From a virus, in IMG/VR virus record IMGVR_UViG_3300037961_000016, positions 1 to 24,164 of that record: 24,164 bases of DNA; one strand, given 5' to 3'. Shown here piece by piece: positions 7,875 through 14,092 of the stretch; position 1 is the stretch's first letter, and every line of letters starts with the position of its first letter. The position numbers and the translations under genes were made by a program. Below the pieces are notes generated by a model that searched no databases, was not told where the DNA came from, and was given only the letters and a program-made list of their open reading frames with translations.

Positions 7875-8783
7875 ATGGCTATTTCACGCGCACAAATGCT
7901 GAAAGAACTGCTCCCCGGTTTGAACGCCCTGTTCGGTCTGGAGTATGAGCGGTACGATGACGAGCACACGATGATTTACGAAACTGAATCATCTGAGCGT
8001 TCGTTTGAAGAAGAGGTGAAGTTGTCTGGATTCGGTGCGGCACCAGTCAAAGCTGAAGGCGCGGCCATCAGCTATGACTCAGCACAAGAGTCTTTCACTG
8101 CTCGCTATAACCACGAAACCATCGCTCTTGGCTTCTCTATCACTGAGGAAGCTATGGAAGATAACCTGTATGACTCTTTGTCTGCTCGTTACACCAAGGC
8201 GCTGGCTCGGGCTATGGCTCACACCAAGCAGGTTAAAGCGGCCAACCCGCTTAACGACGGCTTTACGTCTTACAACTCTGGTGACGGCGTAACGCTGTTC
8301 AGCACGGCTCACCCGCTGGTAAACGGTGGCACCAATGCCAACCGTCCATCCACTGCGGCTGATCTGAACGAGACCTCTCTGGAAGATGCAGTGATTAACA
8401 TCGCCGCATTTACCGATGAGCGTGGTCTGCTGATCGCGGCACGTCCTCGTCGTCTGATCGTTCCACCCGCGCTTCAGTTTGTAGCAACTCGTTTGCTTGA
8501 GACTGAAGGTCGAGTTGGCACGGCTGACAACGACATCAACGCCCTTCGCAACAACGGCTCGATTCCGGAAGGCTACTCAGTCAATCACTTCTTGACTGAC
8601 ACCAACGCCTTCTTCGTTATCACCGACGTACCGAACGGCATGAAGCACTTCCAGCGTACTGCGCTGGAGACTTCAATGGACGGCGACTTTGATACCGGCA
8701 ATGTCCGATACAAGGCTCGCGAGCGATACAGCTTCGGCGTATCCGATCCTCTGGGCATTTACGGTTCGCCCGGAACGTCCTAA
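7875..8783 (+). CDS. Major capsid protein (Mu gpT-like, HK97 fold)
   Basis: This is the shell subunit, 302 aa. It resembles the Mu-type major head subunit family: an N-terminal helix ('MLKELLPGLNALFGLEYERY', 8-27), 'YETESSERSFEEEVKLSGFG', a helical spine with 'AMEDNLYDSLSARYTKALARA', the loop 'LFSTAHPLVNGGT', 'RPRRLIVPPAL', and the C-terminal 'RYKARERYSFGVSDP' ending 'GIYGSP'. Established relatives use the HK97 fold. The perfect SD, the preceding scaffold and decoration genes, and the terminator directly after the stop all fit a highly expressed capsid gene. No delta domain or protease site is obvious, so assembly probably relies on the separate scaffold. Confidence 0.93.
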   Translation: MAISRAQMLKELLPGLNALFGLEYERYDDEHTMIYETESSERSFEEEVKLSGFGAAPVKAEGAAISYDSAQESFTARYNHETIALGFSITEEAMEDNLYDSLSARYTKALARAMAHTKQVKAANPLNDGFTSYNSGDGVTLFSTAHPLVNGGTNANRPSTAADLNETSLEDAVINIAAFTDERGLLIAARPRRLIVPPALQFVATRLLETEGRVGTADNDINALRNNGSIPEGYSVNHFLTDTNAFFVITDVPNGMKHFQRTALETSMDGDFDTGNVRYKARERYSFGVSDPLGIYGSPGTS

Positions 8784-8789
8784 TAGTAC

Positions 8790-8816
8790 GGGGGCTTCGG
8801 CCCCCTTTTCTTTTTC
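8790..8816 (+). terminator. Rho-independent terminator after the capsid gene
   Basis: GGGGGC (8790-8795) pairs with GCCCCC (8800-8805) around a UUCG tetraloop, followed by TTTTCTTTTTC (8806-8816). It starts six bases after the capsid stop. Nearly the same hairpin recurs at 9386-9408. Confidence 0.9.
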
Positions 8817-8825
8817 CTGACTAAT

Positions 8826-8841
8826 TGTTCCATGTGGAACA
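8826..8841 (+). other. 16-bp palindrome one base from a ParB parS site
   Basis: TGTTCCATGTGGAACA differs from the bacterial parS variant TGTTCCACGTGGAACA only at base 8 (T for C). It lies between the capsid terminator and the SD of the next gene. The right half-site GTGGAACA is exact. As RNA, a 6-bp stem TGTTCC/GGAACA with a four-base loop is also possible. Function is unproven. Confidence 0.45.
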
Positions 8842-8871
8842 TTTAGACTCTGGCCACGACAGGAGACTCAC

Positions 8872-9378
8872 ATGGCTAACACTACTTTTTTGGGGCCAGT
8901 ACGCTCTGAAACCACATTCAAGACCATCAGCAAAGATTCTACTACCGGCACAATCACCGAGGTTGCGACCATTGGTGACGGCCCCGTAAGCCTTGCAGAT
9001 GCTGATGTCACCCTCACCAACGCCACTCACAGCGGCAGAATCCTCCTCGTTCCCGATGGCGGACAAGACAACACCTACACATTGCCGGCACCCGTTGCAG
9101 GCTCTGTATTTCGGTTTGTTTACGCTGGCGGTGCGGCAGATGCCACTGATGCAATCATCGTCACCCCCGGTAACACCAACTACTACATAGGCGGCGTCAC
9201 GTTCTTAGACACCGACAACGAAGTAAGCGCGGTGTTCTCCGACGGAAACTCCAACAGCAGTATCCAACTTAACGTACCTGCTGGATTTGACGTAACGATT
9301 GTTGGCTTGAACTCCACCAATTATCAGATTTTCGGCACTGTAACTGGCGCAACTGCCCCAGCGTTTGCCGATCAATAA
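8872..9378 (+). CDS. Putative beta-rich virion protein (168 aa)
   Basis: Not recognised by name. It starts with an AGGAGA SD after an 88-base intergenic region that holds a terminator and a palindrome. It is Thr/Gly/Asp/Asn-rich with alternating hydrophobic strands ('ATHSGRILLVPDGGQ', 'NTYTLPAPVAGSVFRFVYAGG', 'DAIIVTPGNTNYYIGG', 'FDVTIVGLNSTNYQIFG'). This is typical of jelly-roll or decoration-type virion proteins. It has no signal peptide or membrane segment. It is bracketed by two near-identical UUCG hairpins, so it forms its own transcription cassette. It could be a head fibre or decoration protein; only a structural role is reasonably inferred. Confidence 0.68.
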   Translation: MANTTFLGPVRSETTFKTISKDSTTGTITEVATIGDGPVSLADADVTLTNATHSGRILLVPDGGQDNTYTLPAPVAGSVFRFVYAGGAADATDAIIVTPGNTNYYIGGVTFLDTDNEVSAVFSDGNSNSSIQLNVPAGFDVTIVGLNSTNYQIFGTVTGATAPAFADQ

Positions 9379-9385
9379 TCTAGTC

Positions 9386-9408
9386 GGGGGCTTCGGCCCC
9401 CTTTCTTT
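9386..9408 (+). terminator. Second UUCG terminator, a near-copy of the one at 8790
   Basis: GGGGGC (9386-9391), UUCG, GCCCCC (9396-9401), then TTTCTTT (9402-9408). The U-tract is shorter than in the first copy, and the SD of the next gene (AGGAGA) begins at once, so read-through is likely to matter. Confidence 0.82.
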
Positions 9409-9419
9409 AGGAGACAAAG

Positions 9420-9827
9420 ATGGCTGACACAGTTACCAGTCAGACAATCGAAGACGGCCCCCGCACTGCAATTTTTGCATTTACGAACGTCAGCGACGGT
9501 ACAGGCGAGTCCGCCGTGACGAAGATTGATGTTTCTGCTCTTTCGGCTAACCCAGCGGATAGTGCCGCGTGCTCAAGCGTGCAGATTGAGTGCATCTGGT
9601 TTTCTACTATCGGCATGGGCGTGGAAATTCTGTTTGACGCATCGACCGATGTTTTAGCTTGGGAGCTTCCTGCTGACTACTCAGACTCATTAGATTTTTC
9701 TGAGTTTGTTGGCATTCCAAACAACGCGGGATCGGGTAAAACCGGCGACATTAAGTTCACCACGGTAGGACACAGTTCTGGCGACTCTTACAGCATCGTG
9801 CTGAAAGTCAAAAAGAACTACGGCTAA
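9420..9827 (+). CDS. Putative virion protein (135 aa)
   Basis: A second beta-rich, acidic, low-Lys protein of the size of small head or tail structural proteins. Visible segments are 'GPRTAIFAFTNVSDG' (13-27), 'SVQIECIWFSTIGMGVEI' (53-70), 'DVLAWELPADYSDSLDF' (78-94) and the C-terminal strand 'DSYSIVLKVKKNYG'. The SD AGGAGA is located nine bases upstream. It follows a terminator hairpin and is the first gene of a run that continues one base later into the basic mini-proteins. Its function is unknown. The likely class is a decoration or spike-like protein, by composition and position only. Confidence 0.68.
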   Translation: MADTVTSQTIEDGPRTAIFAFTNVSDGTGESAVTKIDVSALSANPADSAACSSVQIECIWFSTIGMGVEILFDASTDVLAWELPADYSDSLDFSEFVGIPNNAGSGKTGDIKFTTVGHSSGDSYSIVLKVKKNYG

Positions 9828-9828
9828 G

Positions 9829-10032
9829 ATGCGCGTTTACTACAAGAGCGGCGGGAAAACCAAGTCGAAGGTGAATGAGGCTGGCAACTATACTAAGCCG
9901 ACCATGCGTAAGAATCTTTTTAACAAGATCAAGGCTGGCGGAAAAGGTGGCAAGCCCGGACAGTGGAGTGCCAGAAAAGCACAAATGCTGGCACAGCAGT
10001 ACAAGGCTAAAGGCGGAGGCTATCGAGACTGA
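9829..10032 (+). CDS. Basic mini-protein with 'MRVYYK' leader (67 aa)
   Basis: A very basic protein (about 13 Lys and 4 Arg against 2 acidic residues) starting one base after the previous stop. It opens with 'MRVYYKSGGKTK', a leader shared with the protein at 10283. The C-terminal helix-like segment 'GQWSARKAQMLAQQYKAKGGG' is followed by 'YRD'. I believe relatives are common in marine phages; none has a function I can name. It could be a DNA-binding head-interior protein. It overlaps the next gene by one base. Confidence 0.72.
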   Translation: MRVYYKSGGKTKSKVNEAGNYTKPTMRKNLFNKIKAGGKGGKPGQWSARKAQMLAQQYKAKGGGYRD

Positions 10033-10286
10033 TGGCACTCAAAAAGTCGCAAAAGTCTCTCAAGAAGTGGACTAAACAGAAGTGGCGCACAAAGTCTGGC
10101 AAGCCAAGCACTCAGGGTGCCAAGGCAACAGGCGAGCGTTATCTTCCTGAAAAAGCGATTAAGTCACTGTCAGCTAAAGAATATGCCGCGACTTCTCGCA
10201 AAAAGCGTGCTGATACGAAGAAGGGCAAGCAGTTTTCTCAGCAACCTAAGAAGGTAGCCAAAAAGACAGCGAGGCACCGAAAGTGA
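10032..10286 (+). CDS. Basic mini-protein, DUF5872-like (84 aa)
   Basis: About 23 Lys and 6 Arg against 4 acidic residues. The sequence 'LKKWTKQKWRTKSGKPS' followed by 'TGERYLPEKAIKSLSAKEYA' matches my memory of the DUF5872 family, found in phages and some large viruses, with no known function. The C-terminus 'KKTARHRK' is almost purely basic, reminiscent of DNA-condensing peptides; that is an analogy only. It is tightly coupled: its ATG overlaps the previous stop and its TGA overlaps the GTG start of the next gene. Confidence 0.75.
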   Translation: MALKKSQKSLKKWTKQKWRTKSGKPSTQGAKATGERYLPEKAIKSLSAKEYAATSRKKRADTKKGKQFSQQPKKVAKKTARHRK

Positions 10287-10576
10287 GGGTGTATTACAAG
10301 AAGGGCGGTCGCGTAGACAAAAAGTCTATGTCATGTAACAAACCGCGTCGAACGCCTAATCACCCTAAAAAATCGCATGTCGTAAAGGCGTGTGAGGGTG
10401 GCAAAGAAAAAATTATTCGTTTTGGTGAGCAAGGCGCTAAAACGGCGGGCAAGCCTAAATCCGGAGAGTCAGCGAGAATGAAGGCCAAGCGAAAATCCTT
10501 CAAGGCTCGACACCGCCGTAATATCAAAAAGGGGAAAATGTCTGCCGCGTATTGGGCCAATAAGGTTAAGTGGTAA
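10283..10576 (+). CDS. Basic mini-protein with 'MRVYYK' leader and two Cys (97 aa)
   Basis: Starts at GTG in a GTGA overlap with the preceding stop. It opens 'MRVYYKKGGRVDKK', then 'SCNKPRRTPNHPKKSHVVKAC' with Cys18 and Cys37 and His between them, then 'GEQGAKTAGKPKSGESARMK', a basic stretch 'KSFKARHRRNIKKGK' and a C-terminal 'AAYWANKVKW'. It has about 22 Lys and 10 Arg against 5 acidic residues. The Cys/His arrangement might hold a metal but fits no finger pattern. The family looks conserved in marine phages, with no known function. Packaging in the virion or nucleic-acid binding is inferred from charge alone. Confidence 0.75.
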   Translation: MRVYYKKGGRVDKKSMSCNKPRRTPNHPKKSHVVKACEGGKEKIIRFGEQGAKTAGKPKSGESARMKAKRKSFKARHRRNIKKGKMSAAYWANKVKW

Positions 10577-10968
10577 TGACGGCGGCAAAGATCAACTCTG
10601 GCACAGAGGTAACGATTCCCTTGCGTAATCTTATATCAATAGTGGTGGCGGTCATTATCGCCACATCTGCCTACTTTAGCATTGAGTCTCGGCTTGAAGG
10701 CATGGAGCGCGAGATGCTGAAAAATCAGATGACGATTGATATGAATACCGAGTTTCGGATCAAGTGGCCTCGCGGTGAGCTTGGCGCGTTGCCTGACGAT
10801 GCACGGCAAGACATGCTAATCCAGAGCCTTGAGCGCAAAATAGAAGAGCTGAAAGAGAGACCTAGCAGTGCTCAGCCAGATGTTGATCGGCTTACGGTTC
10901 GCTTGGATGCGTGGATTGAGCGTCTTGTGCGTCTAGAAGAAGGGGCGCAGAACAGTGGCAATCAGTAG
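10576..10968 (+). CDS. Single-pass membrane protein with coiled-coil tail (130 aa)
   Basis: The ATG at 10576 (TAATG overlap with the previous stop) is preferred to a GTG six bases upstream. Residues 17-36 form one transmembrane helix ('RNLISIVVAVIIATSAYF'), followed by a charged helix, the striking segment 'NTEFRIKWPRGELGALP' (57-73), and a Glu/Arg/Leu coiled coil to the end ('SLERKIEELKERP', 'RLDAWIERLVRLEEG'). The topology resembles an inner-membrane spanin-like or ejection-associated protein, but it sits in the head/connector block, not in the lysis cassette. Function unknown; it could act on the inner membrane during DNA entry or assembly. Confidence 0.75.
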   Translation: MTAAKINSGTEVTIPLRNLISIVVAVIIATSAYFSIESRLEGMEREMLKNQMTIDMNTEFRIKWPRGELGALPDDARQDMLIQSLERKIEELKERPSSAQPDVDRLTVRLDAWIERLVRLEEGAQNSGNQ

Positions 10969-11218
10969 AGCACAGACGGCAAAGCAAGTTAAAAACGCGC
11001 CATCCTCCAAGAAGGTCAAGAAAGTCATGGGGGAGTTTAAGAGGGGGACTCTTAAATCAGGCGGATCGGGCAAGAAGGTCACGAACCCTAAGCAGGCGGT
11101 TGCTATCGCGCTGTCTGAGGCCGGCGTTGAGAAGAAGTCGGGTGGCGGAAAGATACCTAAGCCAAAGTGTAGAAATGGCATTGCCATTCGCGGCAGGACT
11201 AGAGGGCGGACTGTATAA
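10955..11218 (+). CDS. Basic mini-protein, DUF6496-like (87 aa)
   Basis: Starts at GTG 10955, overlapping the previous gene by 14 bases, with AAGGGG about ten bases upstream. The core 'KKVMGEFKRGTLKSGGSGKK' followed by 'VTNPKQAVAIALSEAGVEKK' resembles the DUF6496 type recalled from phage and bacterial proteins. The C-terminus 'CRNGIAIRGRTRGR' is a short basic tail of a kind frequent in marine phage mini-proteins. It is strongly basic, without a membrane segment. It ends directly before the adaptor gene. Function unknown; nucleic-acid binding is an inference from charge. Confidence 0.72.
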   Translation: MAISRAQTAKQVKNAPSSKKVKKVMGEFKRGTLKSGGSGKKVTNPKQAVAIALSEAGVEKKSGGGKIPKPKCRNGIAIRGRTRGRTV

Positions 11219-11914
11219 ATGGCGACAAGCGGAACAACCAGCTTTACCCTTGACGTGTCAGACATCATGGAAGAGGCGTATGAGCGTGCAGGTCTGGAGC
11301 TTAGGAGCGGGTATGATTACAAAACTGCTCGCCGCAGTCTTGATCTACTTATGCTTGAATGGCAAAACCGTGGGCTTAATCTCTGGACGGTACGAAATGG
11401 CTCACAGGCTCTTACCGCAGGAACTGCGTCATACGACCTTACTGCTGACAAGTTAGATATTATCGAGGGCTTGCTTCGCACAGACGCAGGCGACACCTCA
11501 AAGCAATCAGACCTGACGATGCAGAGGATCTCGGTGAGCCAGTACGCCCACCAGACAAACAAGCTGTCTCAGGGGCGTCCGTTGCAGTATTACGTTGAGC
11601 GTAAGCCGACAGGCATCACTGTCCACTTCTGGCCAGTACCAGATGCAACAACGAGCTATACGTTTGAGTATTACTACATGGAGCGGATAGAAGATACGGG
11701 CAGTCCCGCATCAAACAACATGGATGTGCCGGCAAGATTCTTGCCCTGTTTGGTGTCGGGACTTGCCTACCAAATAGCAAGTAAGCGTCCAGAAGCAATG
11801 CAGATGGCCCCTATGTTGAAGCAGGTGTACGAAGAGCAGTGGGCTTTGGCGGCTGATGCGGCTCGCGAAAAAGCGGCGTTGTACATGGCTCCCGGCGGCT
11901 ATAACGACTTATGA
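11219..11914 (+). CDS. Head-tail adaptor (P22 gp4 / T7 gp11-like), 231 aa
   Basis: Adaptors of this type form a ring below the portal and carry the short tail. Features recalled for the family are an N-terminal helical pair ('SDIMEEAYERAGLELRSG' then 'ARRSLDLLMLEWQNRG'), the strand pair 'NGSQALTAGTASYDL', 'GRPLQYYVERKPTGITVHFWPVP', an aromatic strand 'YTFEYYYMERI', and C-terminal helices 'ARFLPCLVSGLAYQIASKRPE' and 'MLKQVYEEQWALA'. The order after portal, capsid and accessory genes fits. It overlaps the next gene by four bases. A second protein with the same strand-helix order lies at 12738. Confidence 0.8.
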   Translation: MATSGTTSFTLDVSDIMEEAYERAGLELRSGYDYKTARRSLDLLMLEWQNRGLNLWTVRNGSQALTAGTASYDLTADKLDIIEGLLRTDAGDTSKQSDLTMQRISVSQYAHQTNKLSQGRPLQYYVERKPTGITVHFWPVPDATTSYTFEYYYMERIEDTGSPASNNMDVPARFLPCLVSGLAYQIASKRPEAMQMAPMLKQVYEEQWALAADAAREKAALYMAPGGYNDL

Positions 11915-12741
11915 GTAGCTACGCAAAGGGTAAGCATGCCTACGGGTTTTGCGACAGGACTGGTTTTCGATATCCGCTAAGAGACTTAGTAAAGCAGATA
12001 GAGGATGGTCGTTGGAATGGTCTGTTAGTTGGTCGAGATGTTGTAGATCAAGATCAGCCTCAACTAAAACTGGGGGACGTAAATGCGAGTGATCCGCAAG
12101 CTCTTCGGAACCCAAGACCCGACAATAGCTTGGATGAAGGCCGAGCTTTATTTGCGTTCGACCCTGTGGGTGGCGGCGATACTGCTTTGGGTAGTCGCAC
12201 TGTTGGTCTCGACATGTCAGGGCATGTCGGGCGTGTAAGCGTTGAGATTGGCGCATCCGATAATGTAACCATATACCCCACTGGGCTTGCTGGAACTGGA
12301 TCTGTAAACGATGTCACGGTGGCCTTACAGGATGCGCTTGCGTATCCCACAGGAGTCGCTGGTCAGGCCGCTGGAGGCGCGGTTACGGCAAGCGTAAACG
12401 TAACCACCTATGCTATAACGGTAAGCGCCCCCTACGGCTCTGGCAACAAGTATTATCAAGATGGGACATTGCCGGGATCAGGCGGCGTCAATATCAGCGA
12501 AGGCCAAACCTACCGATTCGACCAGTCAGATAGCAGTAATTCTGGACATCCCCTGCGCTTTTCAACCACATCTGACGGCTCGCACGGCGGCGGTAGCGAG
12601 TACACAACCGGAGTGACAACCTCTGGCACACCGGGGAGTGCGGGAGCCTATACTCAGATCACTGTGGCTTCAGGAGCACCAACGCTCTACACATATTGCA
12701 CTAACCACAGCGGCATGGGCTATAAGGTGAACACGGTATGA
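11911..12741 (+). CDS. Connector-region virion protein with cupredoxin-like C-terminal domain (276 aa)
   Basis: The N-terminus 'YGFCDRTGFRYPLRDLV' (11-27) and the segment 'RNPRPDNSLDEGRALFAF' (66-83) look like a conserved phage tail/connector module. The middle (105-185) is beta-rich. The C-terminal domain (about 195-276) has 'NISEGQTYRFDQSD', 'GHPLRFSTT' and 'YTYCTNHSGMGY'. His213, Cys263, His266 and Met269 make the His, Cys-x2-His-x2-Met ligand set of type 1 copper proteins; the Cys-His-Met spacing matches amicyanin as I recall it. Copper binding is inference; the fold may simply be re-used for structure. The gene lies between the two adaptor genes with four-base overlaps on both sides. Confidence 0.78.
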   Translation: MSSYAKGKHAYGFCDRTGFRYPLRDLVKQIEDGRWNGLLVGRDVVDQDQPQLKLGDVNASDPQALRNPRPDNSLDEGRALFAFDPVGGGDTALGSRTVGLDMSGHVGRVSVEIGASDNVTIYPTGLAGTGSVNDVTVALQDALAYPTGVAGQAAGGAVTASVNVTTYAITVSAPYGSGNKYYQDGTLPGSGGVNISEGQTYRFDQSDSSNSGHPLRFSTTSDGSHGGGSEYTTGVTTSGTPGSAGAYTQITVASGAPTLYTYCTNHSGMGYKVNTV

Positions 12742-13379
12742 GCTTTACATTTACAACGCTAAAGCAGGCGATTCAAGACTATGTTGAGTCTAGCGAGACT
12801 AGTTTTGTAAACAATCTGCCGACGATTATTACTCAGGCGGAAGATAGGATATTAAAGCGTTGTCAACTTCCAGACTTCAGGAAAAACGTCACGGGAAGTA
12901 TGACTTCTGGTAACAAGTACCTAGCAATGCCTTCGGACTTTTTGTCGGCATACTCGTTGGCAATAGACAATTCTGGCTACGAGTATCTTTTGTTTAAAGA
13001 TGTGAACTATATGCGCGAGGCGTACCCCGACTCCACAGTGACTGGGGTGCCAAAGGTCTATGCCGCTTTTAGTGAAGATTACTTTTTGATTGGCCCCACG
13101 CCAAACAGCAGTTTTACAGTCGAGCTTCATTACTTCCACAAGCCCGAGTCCATCACCACTGCAAGCTCAGGCACAAGCTGGCTTGGCACCAATGCAGAAG
13201 CAACCCTTCTGTATGGTTGCTTGGTAGAGGCTTACACTTACCTCAAGGGTGATCCCGACTTAATGCAGTTGTATGTGCAGAGGTATGAGGACGCTATTCA
13301 GCGCCTAGAAGAACTAGGAGAAGGGTACAACACTACTGACAGCTATCGCAGTGGCGCGGTCAGGAAGATGCGAACCTAA
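12738..13379 (+). CDS. Second adaptor-like / tail tubular protein A-like (213 aa)
   Basis: An N-terminal helix pair ('FTTLKQAIQDYVESSET' and 'LPTIITQAEDRILKRCQLP'), strands 'NVTGSMTSGNKYLAMPSDF', the motif 'TGVPKVYAAFSEDYFLIGPTP', strand 'FTVELHYFHKPESI' and C-terminal helices 'ATLLYGCLVEAYTYLKGDPD' and 'YVQRYEDAIQRLEELG'. This strand-helix order is that of phage adaptor proteins of the T7 gp11 type. It is probably a ring protein of the head-tail junction. It shares layout with the protein at 11219 but not clear sequence identity by eye. It overlaps both neighbouring genes by one to four bases. Confidence 0.78.
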   Translation: MSFTFTTLKQAIQDYVESSETSFVNNLPTIITQAEDRILKRCQLPDFRKNVTGSMTSGNKYLAMPSDFLSAYSLAIDNSGYEYLLFKDVNYMREAYPDSTVTGVPKVYAAFSEDYFLIGPTPNSSFTVELHYFHKPESITTASSGTSWLGTNAEATLLYGCLVEAYTYLKGDPDLMQLYVQRYEDAIQRLEELGEGYNTTDSYRSGAVRKMRT

Positions 13380-13657
13380 TGCTTGAACTGGAGGTTGGCA
13401 CTGTTGGGGTAGAAACCACCAGCCACAGGGGGTTTACCCCAGAGGAAATAGCAGAAAGGTGTTTAGACCGTATTTTGTCCGTGTCTGACACCGCTCACCC
13501 CACATTAAAACAGCAGGCTCTTGCTTATCGCAGTCAGATTCGTTCTGTTTTATTGCACTACATGAAAGAGGCGATCAATTCTGACCGCACAACAATCTAT
13601 AACGCCTTGCTTGATGCGGGGCAAAAAGACTTAGCCGAAGCTATCAGGAGGCTTTAA
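13379..13657 (+). CDS. Small helical tail-region protein (92 aa)
   Basis: ATG overlaps the previous TAA by one base. The first 17 residues are an acidic strand-like lead, followed by 'RGFTPEEIAERCLDRILSV', 'HPTLKQQALAYRSQIRSVLL' and 'NSDRTTIYNALLDAGQKDLAEAIRRL', three predicted helices. It looks like a conserved phage family of unknown function located between connector and tail genes. It has no membrane segment or enzymatic motif. Its size and helical nature would suit an assembly chaperone or minor tail component; neither can be shown from sequence alone. The next gene starts directly after its stop. Confidence 0.75.
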   Translation: MLELEVGTVGVETTSHRGFTPEEIAERCLDRILSVSDTAHPTLKQQALAYRSQIRSVLLHYMKEAINSDRTTIYNALLDAGQKDLAEAIRRL

Positions 13658-14092
13658 ATGGCGTTTAGTGGCAATTTTATGTGCACATCCTTCAAGAAAG
13701 AGTTGCTTGAGGGCGTCCACAATTTTAAGAACTCTGGGGGCAGTACGTTTAAGCTGGCCATGTACACCAACAGCGCCAGCTTTACTGCCGCTACAACTGC
13801 GTACACTACCAGTAATGAGGTTAGCGGAACGGGATACAGTGCTGGAGGCGGAACCCTCACGCGGGTTGATCCAACAACGTCGAGCACTACAGCCTTTACT
13901 GACTTTGCGGACCTAACCTTTAGCAGTTCAAGCATTACCGCTCGCGGAGCCTTGATCTATAACGATTCGGCTAGCGGCGACCCAACTGTTGTGGTGCTGG
14001 ATTTTGGTGGAGATAAAACCTCTAGCTCTGGAGACTTCACTATTGTTTTTCCCACGGCTGACGCGAGCAACGCAATTATCAGGATAGCCTAA
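13658..14092 (+). CDS. Virion/tail protein of the 'SFKxELLxGxHNF' type (144 aa)
   Basis: Begins 'FMCTSFKKELLEGVHNFKN', a short conserved lead that I recall from many phage structural proteins, then 'FKLAMYTNSASFTAAT', 'EVSGTGYSAGGGTLTRVDPT', 'ITARGALIYNDSA', and closes with 'DPTVVVLDFGGDKTSSSGDFTIVFP'. It is beta-rich and Thr/Ser-rich, with few charges, typical of tail fibre or collar components. It starts directly after the previous stop and overlaps the next gene by one base. A tail or fibre-base role is inferred. Confidence 0.75.
   Translation: MAFSGNFMCTSFKKELLEGVHNFKNSGGSTFKLAMYTNSASFTAATTAYTTSNEVSGTGYSAGGGTLTRVDPTTSSTTAFTDFADLTFSSSSITARGALIYNDSASGDPTVVVLDFGGDKTSSSGDFTIVFPTADASNAIIRIA

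Noticed and set aside
8816-8845. A possible sigma-70 promoter (CTGACT ... CATTTA) before the 168-aa gene
   Set aside because: Both boxes are poor matches, so I cannot support a promoter from sequence although one is plausible after a terminator.
13379-14092. A programmed -1 frameshift of tail assembly chaperones as in long-tailed phages
   Set aside because: No slippery heptamer with an overlapping extension was seen, and there is no tape-measure gene.
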